Assembly (NCBI GenBank): GCA_023807065.1
Contig: JAJJLU010004183.1
Span: forward strand, 1-17,046
Source: Isotricha intestinalis
Taxonomy: Eukaryota; Ciliophora; Litostomatea; Vestibuliferida; Isotrichidae
Direction: 5' to 3'
DNA length: 17,046 nt
In this document: piece after piece, positions 8,157-16,298 of the stretch
Numbering within the stretch: position 1 is the stretch's first letter
Layout: each line of letters begins with the position of its first letter
Made by a program: the position numbers and the translations under genes
The notes under the pieces: model-generated
What the model was told of the DNA's origin: nothing
The model's database searches: none
The model's input: the letters and a program-made list of their open reading frames with translations, nothing else

Positions 8157-9770
8157 TTATTGTTTACTTAATATTTCTTCTGCTTTCCCTTTCACTTCAT
8201 TAAAATTAGATTTATGAGTAAAAGAATTTTCATTTTTTTCACAAATTTTTAAAAAGCATTTAGTATGTATAGTAGCAGCTTCCATTAAATATTTTCCAAC
8301 AGCTTCTCTAACTTTTTCATTTGGATCATCTAAATGAATAAATGAATTATTAATCATATATTCATAAATACTTTCAGATATTTGTAATCTTTTTCCAATT
8401 TCCAAAAATATAATTAAAACATCACAAGTTAAAATTCTACAAGCATCTTGAGAATCATCTAATCTTTTTAAAATCATAATATACATATCACTCATATGAT
8501 CATATTTCATAGTATCTTTAACAGTAATTAATAAACTTTTTAGAAGTTGTAATGCAATATATCTTAATTCTGCATCCCAATCATCTTCTAAAGTTGATTT
8601 TAAAGTTGAATTAAAATCTGTAAAAAATTTAAGGACAATTTCACTATCAATTAATTCATTGTCAAACATATGTATAATATCTAACATTGCTGCTTTTCTT
8701 ACTTTATAATTTGGTCTTCCTACTCTCCAAACACAAGCAGGGAATAAAATTTCAGGTAAAATAAATTCAGTATAATTTTTTAATTGTTCTTTTAATTCTT
8801 TTTGAGTAATAATTTTATCTAATAATAATATCATATCCATTCTCATTTCAATATCTTTTTCAGCTTCACAACATTGAGATATTATTAATAATACTTGAGT
8901 CCAATGTTTTTCTAAAGCAGTTCCTGCTAATTTAACATATATATCAAAGGCAAATCTATCTGGAGAATTTCTTTTCCAATTTTTATAGGTTGATTGAAAT
9001 TTTTCTAATACATTTCCTATTTCTAAAGAATATAAATCCTCTACTGAACATTTACAATTTTTTGCTAATTCTGTCATTGCAGTTATTACATTATTTCTTA
9101 TTTCAAATGTTTCTGGTAATGAACTTAAAAGTAAAAGAGGGAAAAAAATTAATTCATGATATTTTGTACAATTTTCTTTTAAAGAATTGATGATTGAATT
9201 ATATATATTAAATAAATTAATAAGGATTTTTTTTGAAAAATTCTGATCATCAATATTAAAAATATCAAGAGTATTTAAAGTATCTAAAATAATTTTAGTA
9301 TTATCATTAGAAATATTAGGTAATTGTTCAAGATAATTAGCCAAAAATTTAATTCTAACATATAAAGGTTGATAACTTGAAGTAGTTTCCATTTCTGTTA
9401 TTGTTTTAATAATTAAAGGAATTAAAATATTTTGATCTGTACTTTTTCCAATCATAACTGAACATTCATCACATTTTTGTGAAATATCTTCATCTCCATC
9501 AATATATTTATATATATTTGATAAAATTCCTCCACTTCTTGTATATGTATCTGGAGATATTTTATATCCACATTGAGATATTATAAATGAGAGAACTGAT
9601 ATTGATTTTACTTTCATTGGATTTGATTGTTTGAAATCTGCTATTTCTTCTAATACTAAGTTTAATAGACCTTGGAGATTTTTTAAAATGAGAAATTGAG
9701 TTCCAGAAAGTTTATTTATTTTTTCTTTTAAATCTTCTTGATTTTGGGTTTTGTCTTTTTCTGCTTCCAT
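8157..9770 (-). CDS. DNAAF5: HEAT-repeat dynein axonemal assembly factor 5, N-terminal part absent
   Basis: DNAAF5 (HEATR2) is a cytoplasmic HEAT-repeat factor needed to preassemble axonemal dynein arms for motile cilia (family knowledge). The 537-residue protein is helical repeats throughout. Its start, NQEDLKEKINK, matches the linker NEEDLKDKLDF that lies about 300 residues into the animal protein. Later landmarks also align: SVEDLYSLEIGNVLEKFQST, ILPEILFPACVWRVGRPNYK, and near the end MILKRLDDSQDACR with FIHLDDPNEKVREAVGKYL. I chose the ATG at 9770. The frame is open further upstream to a TGA near 9930, but without any ATG, only a TTG at 9824. So about 300 N-terminal residues of HEAT repeats are missing relative to the animal protein of about 855. 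It may be a shortened but functional gene, a 5'-truncated copy, or have a missed upstream exon. The C-terminal end is complete with a TAA stop. Confidence 0.8.
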   Translation of the reverse strand: MEAEKDKTQNQEDLKEKINKLSGTQFLILKNLQGLLNLVLEEIADFKQSNPMKVKSISVLSFIISQCGYKISPDTYTRSGGILSNIYKYIDGDEDISQKCDECSVMIGKSTDQNILIPLIIKTITEMETTSSYQPLYVRIKFLANYLEQLPNISNDNTKIILDTLNTLDIFNIDDQNFSKKILINLFNIYNSIINSLKENCTKYHELIFFPLLLLSSLPETFEIRNNVITAMTELAKNCKCSVEDLYSLEIGNVLEKFQSTYKNWKRNSPDRFAFDIYVKLAGTALEKHWTQVLLIISQCCEAEKDIEMRMDMILLLDKIITQKELKEQLKNYTEFILPEILFPACVWRVGRPNYKVRKAAMLDIIHMFDNELIDSEIVLKFFTDFNSTLKSTLEDDWDAELRYIALQLLKSLLITVKDTMKYDHMSDMYIMILKRLDDSQDACRILTCDVLIIFLEIGKRLQISESIYEYMINNSFIHLDDPNEKVREAVGKYLMEAATIHTKCFLKICEKNENSFTHKSNFNEVKGKAEEILSKQ

Positions 9771-10587
9771 TTCTATATTTTTTTGAATGTTTTTTATTTT
9801 TATTCTAGAATAATGATTTATCAAATTTAAAATTAATTTTTTTTTTAAAATAAAATTAAATTTAAATGTTGTTTTTATGTCAAATTTTATTTTTCGATTA
9901 ATTTTTCCATTAATAATTATGAATAAATATCAGCGTTAGATATAAATTATAATTAAAATGCAATTTAAATTATTATATATCCTTAATTTTGAATCAACTT
10001 TTATTATCATAAATCTAAAATACAATTATTATAATAGATATTTTACTTTATTTCTATTTCATACATCTCCTTTGAAATCTTTTATTTTTTTTATGAAGGG
10101 AATATTTCAGAACTACAGTAAATAATCTTTTATAATAGTTTCTCCTATTTTTATAATAAATTTTAAATAAATTAAGGAATGTTTTTAGTATTTTTTAACT
10201 TTTCTTCGATTTTTTCTTTTTTTAATTTTTCTTATGTTTAACCTTGGATTATATTTCAAATTTCATTATACTGTTTCTGCAAATTCAAATTATTTTTTTT
10301 TTCTCTTTCTATAAAAATGTAATATACTAAATTTAATTTATAAACAATTCATAATTTCATTTTTAAATCAATTAAAATAATTAATTATATGGTGATACTT
10401 TTTGTTTTATTTAATTCAAATTAAACTTCTTATATATTCATATCATTATTTGATGGTATTTATTTACATAAAATTTTGATGCAAATTTATTACTCAAAAA
10501 TTTCAATTTCAAAATTATAAGTAAAAGTATTAATTTTATATTTAAAACTTTTACCATATTAAATAAACTATCATTTATAACCCTAAA
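9771..10587. other. Gene-free stretch upstream of DNAAF5
   Basis: 817 bp without a complete gene, T-rich on the plus strand. It holds the DNAAF5 5' flank and the 3' flank of the 10588-12642 gene. In the DNAAF5 frame the first 52 codons upstream of the ATG are open, and farther out there are open pieces of 15-29 codons between stops (for example NPRLNIRKIKKRKNRRKVKK near 10245-10185). None of these resembles the missing HEAT repeats convincingly. No RNA gene, repeat or clear regulatory motif was seen. Confidence 0.5.
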
Positions 10588-12642
10588 TTACTTTTTTCTG
10601 TGGGTGGTGGCAAAGATATCCATAAAAGTTTTATTCGAGAAATTTGTCTTAGAAACAGAATTACCTCTTAATAAAATTCTTTCACTAATGGAACCTTTTG
10701 AATTTCTTGAATTATAATTATGACAATTATGAATTAACTCTTTAAATCCTTTTATTTGAAGTCCTTTTAAATTTTTCTCATTTTTTGGAAAAGCAGAGTT
10801 TTTAAAATTTTTCAATTTTTTTTTATCATAATTATTTCCTATCAAAGAACCATCCGAATGAAAATTAGAATATATTTTTGAAATCTTTCTTTTTGAAAAA
10901 CGATATGGACTTTTTGATAATTGCTCCCTTTTTTTTTTAGGGATTAATTTTGAATTTAAAGGAATCAAAAAATTTTCTTTAAAATTAAATTTTCTTTTTT
11001 TGTGATTTATTTGTTTTAAAGAATTAAATTCATTATTTATTGTTTGAAGTTCTTTTTGTTTATTTATATTATTATACGATTTGTTTTTCTTATTTGGAAT
11101 TAAAGATGAAATTTTTTTATTCAATCTTTTAAGTTTTGGATTTAAAATATCCACATTTTCAAAATTAAAATTGTTAGATTCTCTACTTGTAAAAGGAATA
11201 TATTCTCTAAAATTTAAGTTTCTAATTAAATTTTCTTTACTTTGAACTTGAATATTCAAAATATTTTTTTGATTTAAACTTTGTAATTTTGACATTGAAA
11301 GAATATTTTTAGTATGATTAAAAGTTATTAATCTTTGTTCAGGAGAAGAGGAAGATGAAGAAAGTGTTTTTATGTGATTTACTGAAGATAAAATTTTATT
11401 AAATTTATTTTTATTATGTATTTTTTTAGTTATAGGTAAAATATTATTTAAATTTTTCAATTTTTTTTTATGAGATGTACTTGTTGTTATTGTATTAAGT
11501 TGATTATTTGATTTATTTTTATATTCTTCTTCCAATGTTTTTGTTATTGTGTTTTTATTATTATTTGTTAATAAATTATTTATTAGATAATGTTTCTTTG
11601 AACCTAAATTATTATACTGTTTTATTAAATTATTATTTATTGAATTATAAAAAACATTATTTTGATTTTTAGGTTCTATTTCAATTGTTGTTGAAGAAAC
11701 TTTTGTATTTTTTGAAATTGAACTTATTGAATTAATTCCAATATTATTCATATTCTTTTTACTATTACTAATATTATTGATATATCCAGAATCAGTGTTT
11801 CTATTATAATTTCTTCCTTTATTTGAATTTATTGCTATTAAATTAATGTTTGTTTTTGGTTTTTTATTTTTAATTTCTTGAAAAAAATTTTCAGCTGTTG
11901 AAATTTTCTTAATAATATTTTCAATACTAATATTTTTACTTTCAAAATTACTTTCATTTCTATTTTTAATTCCAAAAAATCTCTTAATTCCACTTGTGTT
12001 TGTTTGATCTAAAATAGAATCTAATTCAACAGTGTTAAAAACGGGGTTATCATCATCCTTAATTTTAATAATTCCATTTTTAATTAGTTCTTGTTTATCT
12101 TCTAAATCTTGTTGATTATCAATGACTCTTTGTTTCCTTTGAATATTTTTATAAATATATTTTGATTCAGGTAAAACTATATAATTAGGAAAAATAACAG
12201 AACAACAATCATAATATTCAAAAATTTTAGGCAAGCCTTCTTTACTTTCTTTTCTAGTATAGAATTTTTGTAAAAATTCTGATGAATCTTCATTTATTAA
12301 ATAATCTTTAAAAGCAGCTACTACATGTGTTGATTCATTACATATTATTTCATTTATAACTTTAATATTATAAAAATCCTCTTTATTCGAATAAAAATCA
12401 TTAAATTTTAAAAAAACATGTCTTTCTAAAGTTAACATTTTTGAATTGCTTGGATTTATTTTTTCCAAAGTTTTTAAGAATTTTTCTTTTGGGTCCATTA
12501 CTTGACTTTTTGAATTTTCACTTTTATTTCCTGATGAACTTTTTTTTTTAATATTTTTAGATGTATTTGTTTCTTTTGATTTATGTGATAAAGTTTCTTC
12601 AATTTGACTTTGGGAAAGAAATTTTTTATAATGAATATTCAT
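10588..12642 (-). CDS. Unrecognised 684-residue basic Asn-rich protein with an ordered N-terminal domain
   Basis: No named family recognised. Residues 1-49 are Ser/Lys-rich and flexible. Residues about 50-222 look ordered and are likely the conserved part: ERHVFLKFNDFY at 73-84, ESTHVVAAFKDYLINEDSSE at 103-122, then YYDCCSVIFPNYIVLPESKY at 143-162, followed by IYKNIQRKQRVIDNQQ. The remaining 460 residues are Asn/Lys/Ser-rich low complexity with many short basic patches and no membrane segment, ending in a basic ATTHRKK tail. Homopolymeric tails of this kind are common in AT-rich protist genomes. The start is the first ATG after A-rich leader sequence. It is divergent from the gene at 12756 across 113 bp, so the two may be co-expressed. 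The basic charge might suit RNA, DNA or cytoskeleton binding, but nothing in the sequence decides this. Confidence 0.7.
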   Translation of the reverse strand: MNIHYKKFLSQSQIEETLSHKSKETNTSKNIKKKSSSGNKSENSKSQVMDPKEKFLKTLEKINPSNSKMLTLERHVFLKFNDFYSNKEDFYNIKVINEIICNESTHVVAAFKDYLINEDSSEFLQKFYTRKESKEGLPKIFEYYDCCSVIFPNYIVLPESKYIYKNIQRKQRVIDNQQDLEDKQELIKNGIIKIKDDDNPVFNTVELDSILDQTNTSGIKRFFGIKNRNESNFESKNISIENIIKKISTAENFFQEIKNKKPKTNINLIAINSNKGRNYNRNTDSGYINNISNSKKNMNNIGINSISSISKNTKVSSTTIEIEPKNQNNVFYNSINNNLIKQYNNLGSKKHYLINNLLTNNNKNTITKTLEEEYKNKSNNQLNTITTSTSHKKKLKNLNNILPITKKIHNKNKFNKILSSVNHIKTLSSSSSSPEQRLITFNHTKNILSMSKLQSLNQKNILNIQVQSKENLIRNLNFREYIPFTSRESNNFNFENVDILNPKLKRLNKKISSLIPNKKNKSYNNINKQKELQTINNEFNSLKQINHKKRKFNFKENFLIPLNSKLIPKKKREQLSKSPYRFSKRKISKIYSNFHSDGSLIGNNYDKKKLKNFKNSAFPKNEKNLKGLQIKGFKELIHNCHNYNSRNSKGSISERILLRGNSVSKTNFSNKTFMDIFATTHRKK

Positions 12643-12755
12643 TTTTAATTTTTATTTTTTAAAATATTTGAATTCAATTTTATTCTGTTTTATATTTTTT
12701 ATGAAAATTTATAATAATTATTTAGAAATATAAAAACATTAATAATAAATATTTA
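12643..12755. promoter_or_regulatory. Compact divergent intergenic promoter region
   Basis: This 113-bp A/T-only-looking gap lies between two divergent start codons and is nearly the same length as the divergent gap at 6406-6516. Both leaders end in A-rich bases before the ATG. No named element is visible. Confidence 0.55.
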
Positions 12756-13910
12756 ATGTCATCTTCTTTAAAAATTAATAAAATTAGTATTTCAAAATTT
12801 ACAACAAAATATCCAATAAAAAATAAAAATAGATATGCTAAGTCAGATATTAAAATTTTAATAAGAAAATATAAAGAAAAACAAATTTATGATTCAGTTA
12901 ATGAAAAATTATCAGAAATTCAAAATATAAGAACATTAAATAATATAAATACTGAACTTTATGAAAGAAATATGGATTTAACAACTTCAACAGAATTTAA
13001 AACTTCTACTAATTTCTTAAGAGATAATAAAAAAGCACAATTTAAAAATCATATTTCTCGAACATGTTATCATTTTAATAAAAAACCTAAAATAAAACAT
13101 TTTCAATATCAAGAAAATCAATTAGATAGAGAAGTAATGTTAAATGATGAAAAATATTTAAATAAATATTTCTCAAGATATAAACAAGCAGATTCATTAT
13201 ATTGCATATTAAATCAAAAAACTAAAAAATATTTAGATAATTTAAATAAATATATTCATAGAGTTAATGGATGCAAAAAAAAAATTGTTTTAGGGTTAAG
13301 TCCTTTTCCAAATATAAGTATGAATAGGGAATTAAAATTTCAAGATTCAACAAATAAATGTGTTACTTTATATAATAAAAGTTTTGGTTCTGCAGCAGTA
13401 GGAGAAAGATATGAAAGGCATATGAGTGAATTATTAAAAATAAAACAAATAATTAAAAATATAAAAGAAAATGATGATAAAAAAAGAAAAGAATATATAC
13501 ATAGAATGTTATGTAATTATTTAGCTAAAAATGGTATTTTTGATGTTAAATTTTATAAATCAGAATATTTATCTAATTTTCAAGAATTTCTTAATATTAA
13601 TTTTGATGTTAAACCACAAATTCCTTATAAGCAATTTTTATTAAATATTTTATATGGACATTTTGATAAATATAATCTTAATCCTATGGATTCTAACAAT
13701 TCATCTTTAGTTTATTTTGAAAAACATACAAAATTAAACAGAGGATATAGTATTGAAAGTAATGTAAGTTCTTCTATAAAAAACAGTACTATAAATATCT
13801 CACGGAGACCTTCTAAAAATATGTTAGAAAATTTAAATGATTTATCAGGTGAAAAAACAGAAAATGAAATTGAAAGGAATAAAATTCATTTATTTGATTA
13901 TAATTATTAA
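12756..13910 (+). CDS. Unrecognised 384-residue basic protein
   Basis: No family recognised. The protein is Lys/Asn/Tyr-rich and mostly helical-looking. Residues 1-110 are basic and low in hydrophobics. Residues about 125-175 contain NDEKYLNKYFSRYKQADSLY and a helix to GCKKK. A more ordered segment follows at 178-200 with GLSPFPNISMNRELKFQD. Residues 217-253 form a charged helix (ERYERHMSELLKIKQIIKNI then KKRKEYIHRML). Residues 254-306 look globular, with YLAKNGIFDVKFYKSEYL and IPYKQFLLNILYGHFDKYNL. The last 70 residues are Ser/Asn-rich. No signal peptide or membrane segment is seen. The gene is intronless, divergent from the 684-residue protein gene, and convergent with ERO1 at 189 bp. The long clean frame in very AT-rich DNA and its codon pattern support a real gene. 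Confidence 0.65.
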   Translation: MSSSLKINKISISKFTTKYPIKNKNRYAKSDIKILIRKYKEKQIYDSVNEKLSEIQNIRTLNNINTELYERNMDLTTSTEFKTSTNFLRDNKKAQFKNHISRTCYHFNKKPKIKHFQYQENQLDREVMLNDEKYLNKYFSRYKQADSLYCILNQKTKKYLDNLNKYIHRVNGCKKKIVLGLSPFPNISMNRELKFQDSTNKCVTLYNKSFGSAAVGERYERHMSELLKIKQIIKNIKENDDKKRKEYIHRMLCNYLAKNGIFDVKFYKSEYLSNFQEFLNINFDVKPQIPYKQFLLNILYGHFDKYNLNPMDSNNSSLVYFEKHTKLNRGYSIESNVSSSIKNSTINISRRPSKNMLENLNDLSGEKTENEIERNKIHLFDYNY

Positions 13911-14099
13911 TCAAAATATGATGAACAATTTTATATTTTTATCGAAATTTTGCTTTTGTTTTTTTCTATATATTTTTAAACTGGAAATTAAAGTTTAATT
14001 TTTTTTATTATATATTGCTTAATAAATTAAAAAATTTATAAAATTTAATATATAAAAAAATATAAATATATATAAAAATATATCATTTTAATTTTAAAA
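13911..14099. other. Short AT-rich spacer between convergent genes, with AT-repeat runs
   Basis: A 189-bp convergent 3' spacer. Around 14047-14088 it contains runs of alternating A and T interrupted by A-tracts. Both transcripts must end here. No hairpin terminator would be expected for nuclear genes and none is claimed. Confidence 0.5.
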
Positions 14100-15479
14100 T
14101 TATTCTTTTTTCTTCTTTTGATCATCCTTTTCTTTATCTTCTTTTTTATCATTTTTAATATCATTTTTTTTCTCCTCTTCTTTATCAAAGAACACAGCAT
14201 AAATCCAAAAAATAAATAAAAATAAAACAATTCCAGCATATTTAAATTTCAAATAAAAATGAGCTTTTTTAATTTCATCATCAATATATTTAATATATCC
14301 AACATTTCTAGATAGTTTAGCAAATAAATTAATAAAAGACACTAATTCATTTCTAGAAATAGATTCTTTTAATTCTAATTTATTAGCAAATAAAATTTTT
14401 AACATTGTTCCCATTCCAAAAACTTCTAATTTTGCATGCATCCTACATTTTGAACAAGTTACACAATCAATTATAGATGAAATATTTCTAAAACGAATAA
14501 TTAATTCTGATATTTTTTGAGATTCTAAAAAATGTTTTAATTCTTGCTCAGTACCAACAAATGCATCTTCTAAATATTTTAAATTATCTGAATTATCTCT
14601 AAAAATAGTAGAAATTAAATTTTTTGTATTTTCATCTTCAACTTTATTTCCAGATTCATAATTATATTCTAATAAAAATTCCCTTGCTTTATTAACAGCT
14701 TTAATAACTAAAGAATATAAAAATAAAAAATTATCAATTCTTTCTTTCTGATATAATAATCTTTCAGTAAGCATAGTCACATTAATATATGAAGTATTTT
14801 TAACATTATCATGGAAATTCATTCCAATTTGAAAGTTAGTATTACTTAACCAACCAGAAAAAATTGTAAAAAATATTTTATCTTCTTTACATAAACTATT
14901 ATATTTATCACTTAAGCAATTTTCTTTAAAAATAGCATTCCAAATATGAGCTCCTCTATATCCAGTATATCCTTCTGGATTTTTTAATAAATTTACATAA
15001 CTTCCATCTTTAGAATCAACATCTTCTTCAAGTAACCATTGTTTAGTATTTATAGTATATTTATCTACCCATTTATTAAATGGATCATCTATTTTTGTAT
15101 TTAAAAATTCACCAGAATGAGTTGGTTGAGTCCAAATTTTTGGAACTTCATTTTCATCACATTCACATATTTGACATTGTGTACTTTTACATATCATTTC
15201 TTGTTGGAAAATTGTACATTCTGGTTCTAAATTTAATTTAAATATTTTGAAAAATAATGTTTTTTTTAATTGTTCTAAAGTATTTGAAAATTTTTCATTA
15301 TGGGATAAAACCTCATTTATATCATATGATAATATATCATTTTTTGATGAAGTATAATTTAATTCATGTGCTCTTTCCCATTGATTCAAATGTTTTTGTA
15401 GTTTTTTGAAAAAATTATTCCCTATGAAAATTATTAACCCTGTATATATTAATATTGTTAATGGACGTGAAATTGACAT
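14100..15479 (-). CDS. ERO1: ERO1 endoplasmic reticulum thiol oxidase with C-terminal membrane anchor and dilysine tail
   Basis: ERO1 passes electrons from protein disulfide isomerase through two cysteine pairs and FAD to oxygen, making disulfides in the ER lumen (family knowledge). Seen here: an N-terminal hydrophobic segment at 7-20 (signal or anchor); the shuttle region with Cys 88, 97, 102, 105 and 107, where 97 and 102 form the C-x4-C pair; the FAD motif NPEGYTGYRG ending at W180; Cys 188 and 197; and the active site DCVTCSKC, Cys 339, 342 and 345. GMGTMLKILFANKL matches the human tail of the fold. Beyond the usual fold, residues 412-431 form a strong membrane segment, followed by a charged tail ending KKKKE, which fits a KKxx ER-retrieval signal. 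The N-terminal CxC cysteines and the regulatory cysteines of animal ERO1 are absent. Length (459) is similar to other ERO1 proteins. The start is the first ATG and gives the hydrophobic segment. Confidence 0.93.
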   Translation of the reverse strand: MSISRPLTILIYTGLIIFIGNNFFKKLQKHLNQWERAHELNYTSSKNDILSYDINEVLSHNEKFSNTLEQLKKTLFFKIFKLNLEPECTIFQQEMICKSTQCQICECDENEVPKIWTQPTHSGEFLNTKIDDPFNKWVDKYTINTKQWLLEEDVDSKDGSYVNLLKNPEGYTGYRGAHIWNAIFKENCLSDKYNSLCKEDKIFFTIFSGWLSNTNFQIGMNFHDNVKNTSYINVTMLTERLLYQKERIDNFLFLYSLVIKAVNKAREFLLEYNYESGNKVEDENTKNLISTIFRDNSDNLKYLEDAFVGTEQELKHFLESQKISELIIRFRNISSIIDCVTCSKCRMHAKLEVFGMGTMLKILFANKLELKESISRNELVSFINLFAKLSRNVGYIKYIDDEIKKAHFYLKFKYAGIVLFLFIFWIYAVFFDKEEEKKNDIKNDKKEDKEKDDQKKKKE

Positions 15480-15515
15480 TTTTTAATTCTTTTTTTAAAT
15501 GAAAAAAAAAAATTA

Positions 15516-15546
15516 TCATCCACCGCAGATGTTTTGTACACGTGGA
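15516..15546. promoter_or_regulatory. GC-rich patch upstream of ERO1 with an ACGTGG core
   Basis: In otherwise near-pure A/T DNA, about 30 bases hold CCACCGCAGATG (15520-15531) and TACACGTGG (15537-15545), the latter containing the palindrome CACGTG. The patch lies 37-66 bp upstream of the ERO1 ATG. ERO1 is a classic unfolded-protein-response target in fungi and animals, and UPR elements there contain ACGTG(G) or CCACG cores. Treating this as a UPR-like site is inference; the base-composition contrast is directly visible. Confidence 0.45.
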
Positions 15547-15719
15547 ATTTTTTTTGAATTTTAAAAATTAAAATAATTAAAAATATTAAATTTATTTTTA
15601 AATAAGTTTAAATTAATAAATAAAATTTGTTATCAACCTTTTTGTAAATCCTAATATTAATTTTCATTTTAATCAAGATAACCTATTTTAGTATTAGAAA
15701 TAATATTTATCTATATTTT

Positions 15720-16097
15720 TATTATTAACTTAATTTCAAAGATATGGATGAATAATAATAAAAAGAATATTTTCATTAATAAAATTCTAGTATCATTACT
15801 TTTTAATTTTAAATTTGGATTTTTGAAATTATTCAATTCTAAAATTTCATAATTTTACTTCATGATTTATGATATACACATCTTCTTGTCTTGATGGTTT
15901 TTTATTGTAAAAATAGGAACATTTTTCATTAAACCTAGATTTTTGTCATTTAAATAAGATGATTTACAAGATTTTCCTTCAATAATTTTATCATCTTTTA
16001 TTTGATGAAATTTATATAATGAAATATTATTTCCATTATCATAAACTATTAATTTTAAATTAGATTAATTCCCCTAATATTTGAATATTACTTTCAT
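15720..16097 (-). pseudogene. Possible decayed coding frame of unknown identity
   Basis: Starting at an ATG at 16097, one minus-strand frame runs for about 125 codons with stops only at TAG 16074, TAA 16065, TAA 15867 and TAA about 15855. In this composition roughly ten or more stops would be expected. A 65-codon piece (15870-16064) is open and looks protein-like: LKLIVYDNGNNISLYKFHQI, then GLMKNVPIFTIKNHQDKK. A 47-codon open piece follows, beginning NYEILELNNFKNPNLKLK. I cannot assign a family. It could be a dead gene in which CAA/CAG codons became TAA/TAG, or a chance stop-poor run. Confidence 0.35.
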
Positions 16098-16298
16098 TGT
16101 GGAAATTGTGATAATAATAAAAAAGTTAATATCAGAAAAAAACCTTATTATCTGTAAACAAAGATAAAAAACATAATTATAAAAAAGTAAAAAAGTAGTT
16201 TCTAAAATTTTTCATCCATATCAAATATATAAAAATATTTGAAAAAAACTAATTTTAATTCCTTATATTTATTTAAAAAAAATTAAAAAAACCCTATT

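Larger units (their letters stand above)
15480..16298. other. Gene-free stretch between ERO1 and proteasome alpha-5, containing a possible decayed frame
   Basis: 819 bp with no intact gene. It holds the ERO1 promoter next to 15479 and the 3' flank of the alpha-5 gene near 16298. Between, the minus strand from 16097 to about 15720 has one frame of about 125 codons interrupted by only four stops (see the separate entry for 15720-16097). No RNA gene or repeat was seen. Confidence 0.5.

Noticed and set aside
8990..9190. Plus-strand open frame inside DNAAF5
   Set aside because: Antisense shadow with no recognisable similarity.
9771..9824. DNAAF5 starting at the TTG at 9824
   Set aside because: TTG is not a normal nuclear start; the first in-frame ATG is at 9770, where similarity to the family begins.
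10602..10612. GGTGGCAAA, identical to the yeast proteasome control element
   Set aside because: It lies inside the coding end of the 684-residue protein (codons for FATTH), far from PSMA5, and the element is known from yeasts only.
12756..12788. Shared SLKINK near the N termini of the kelch protein and the 384-residue protein
   Set aside because: Short, low-complexity and made of the commonest residues here; the rest of the proteins do not align.
14045..14239. Minus-strand lysine-rich open frame overlapping the ERO1 tail
   Set aside because: Shifted frame of the ERO1 lysine-rich tail continuing into the AT-rich spacer.
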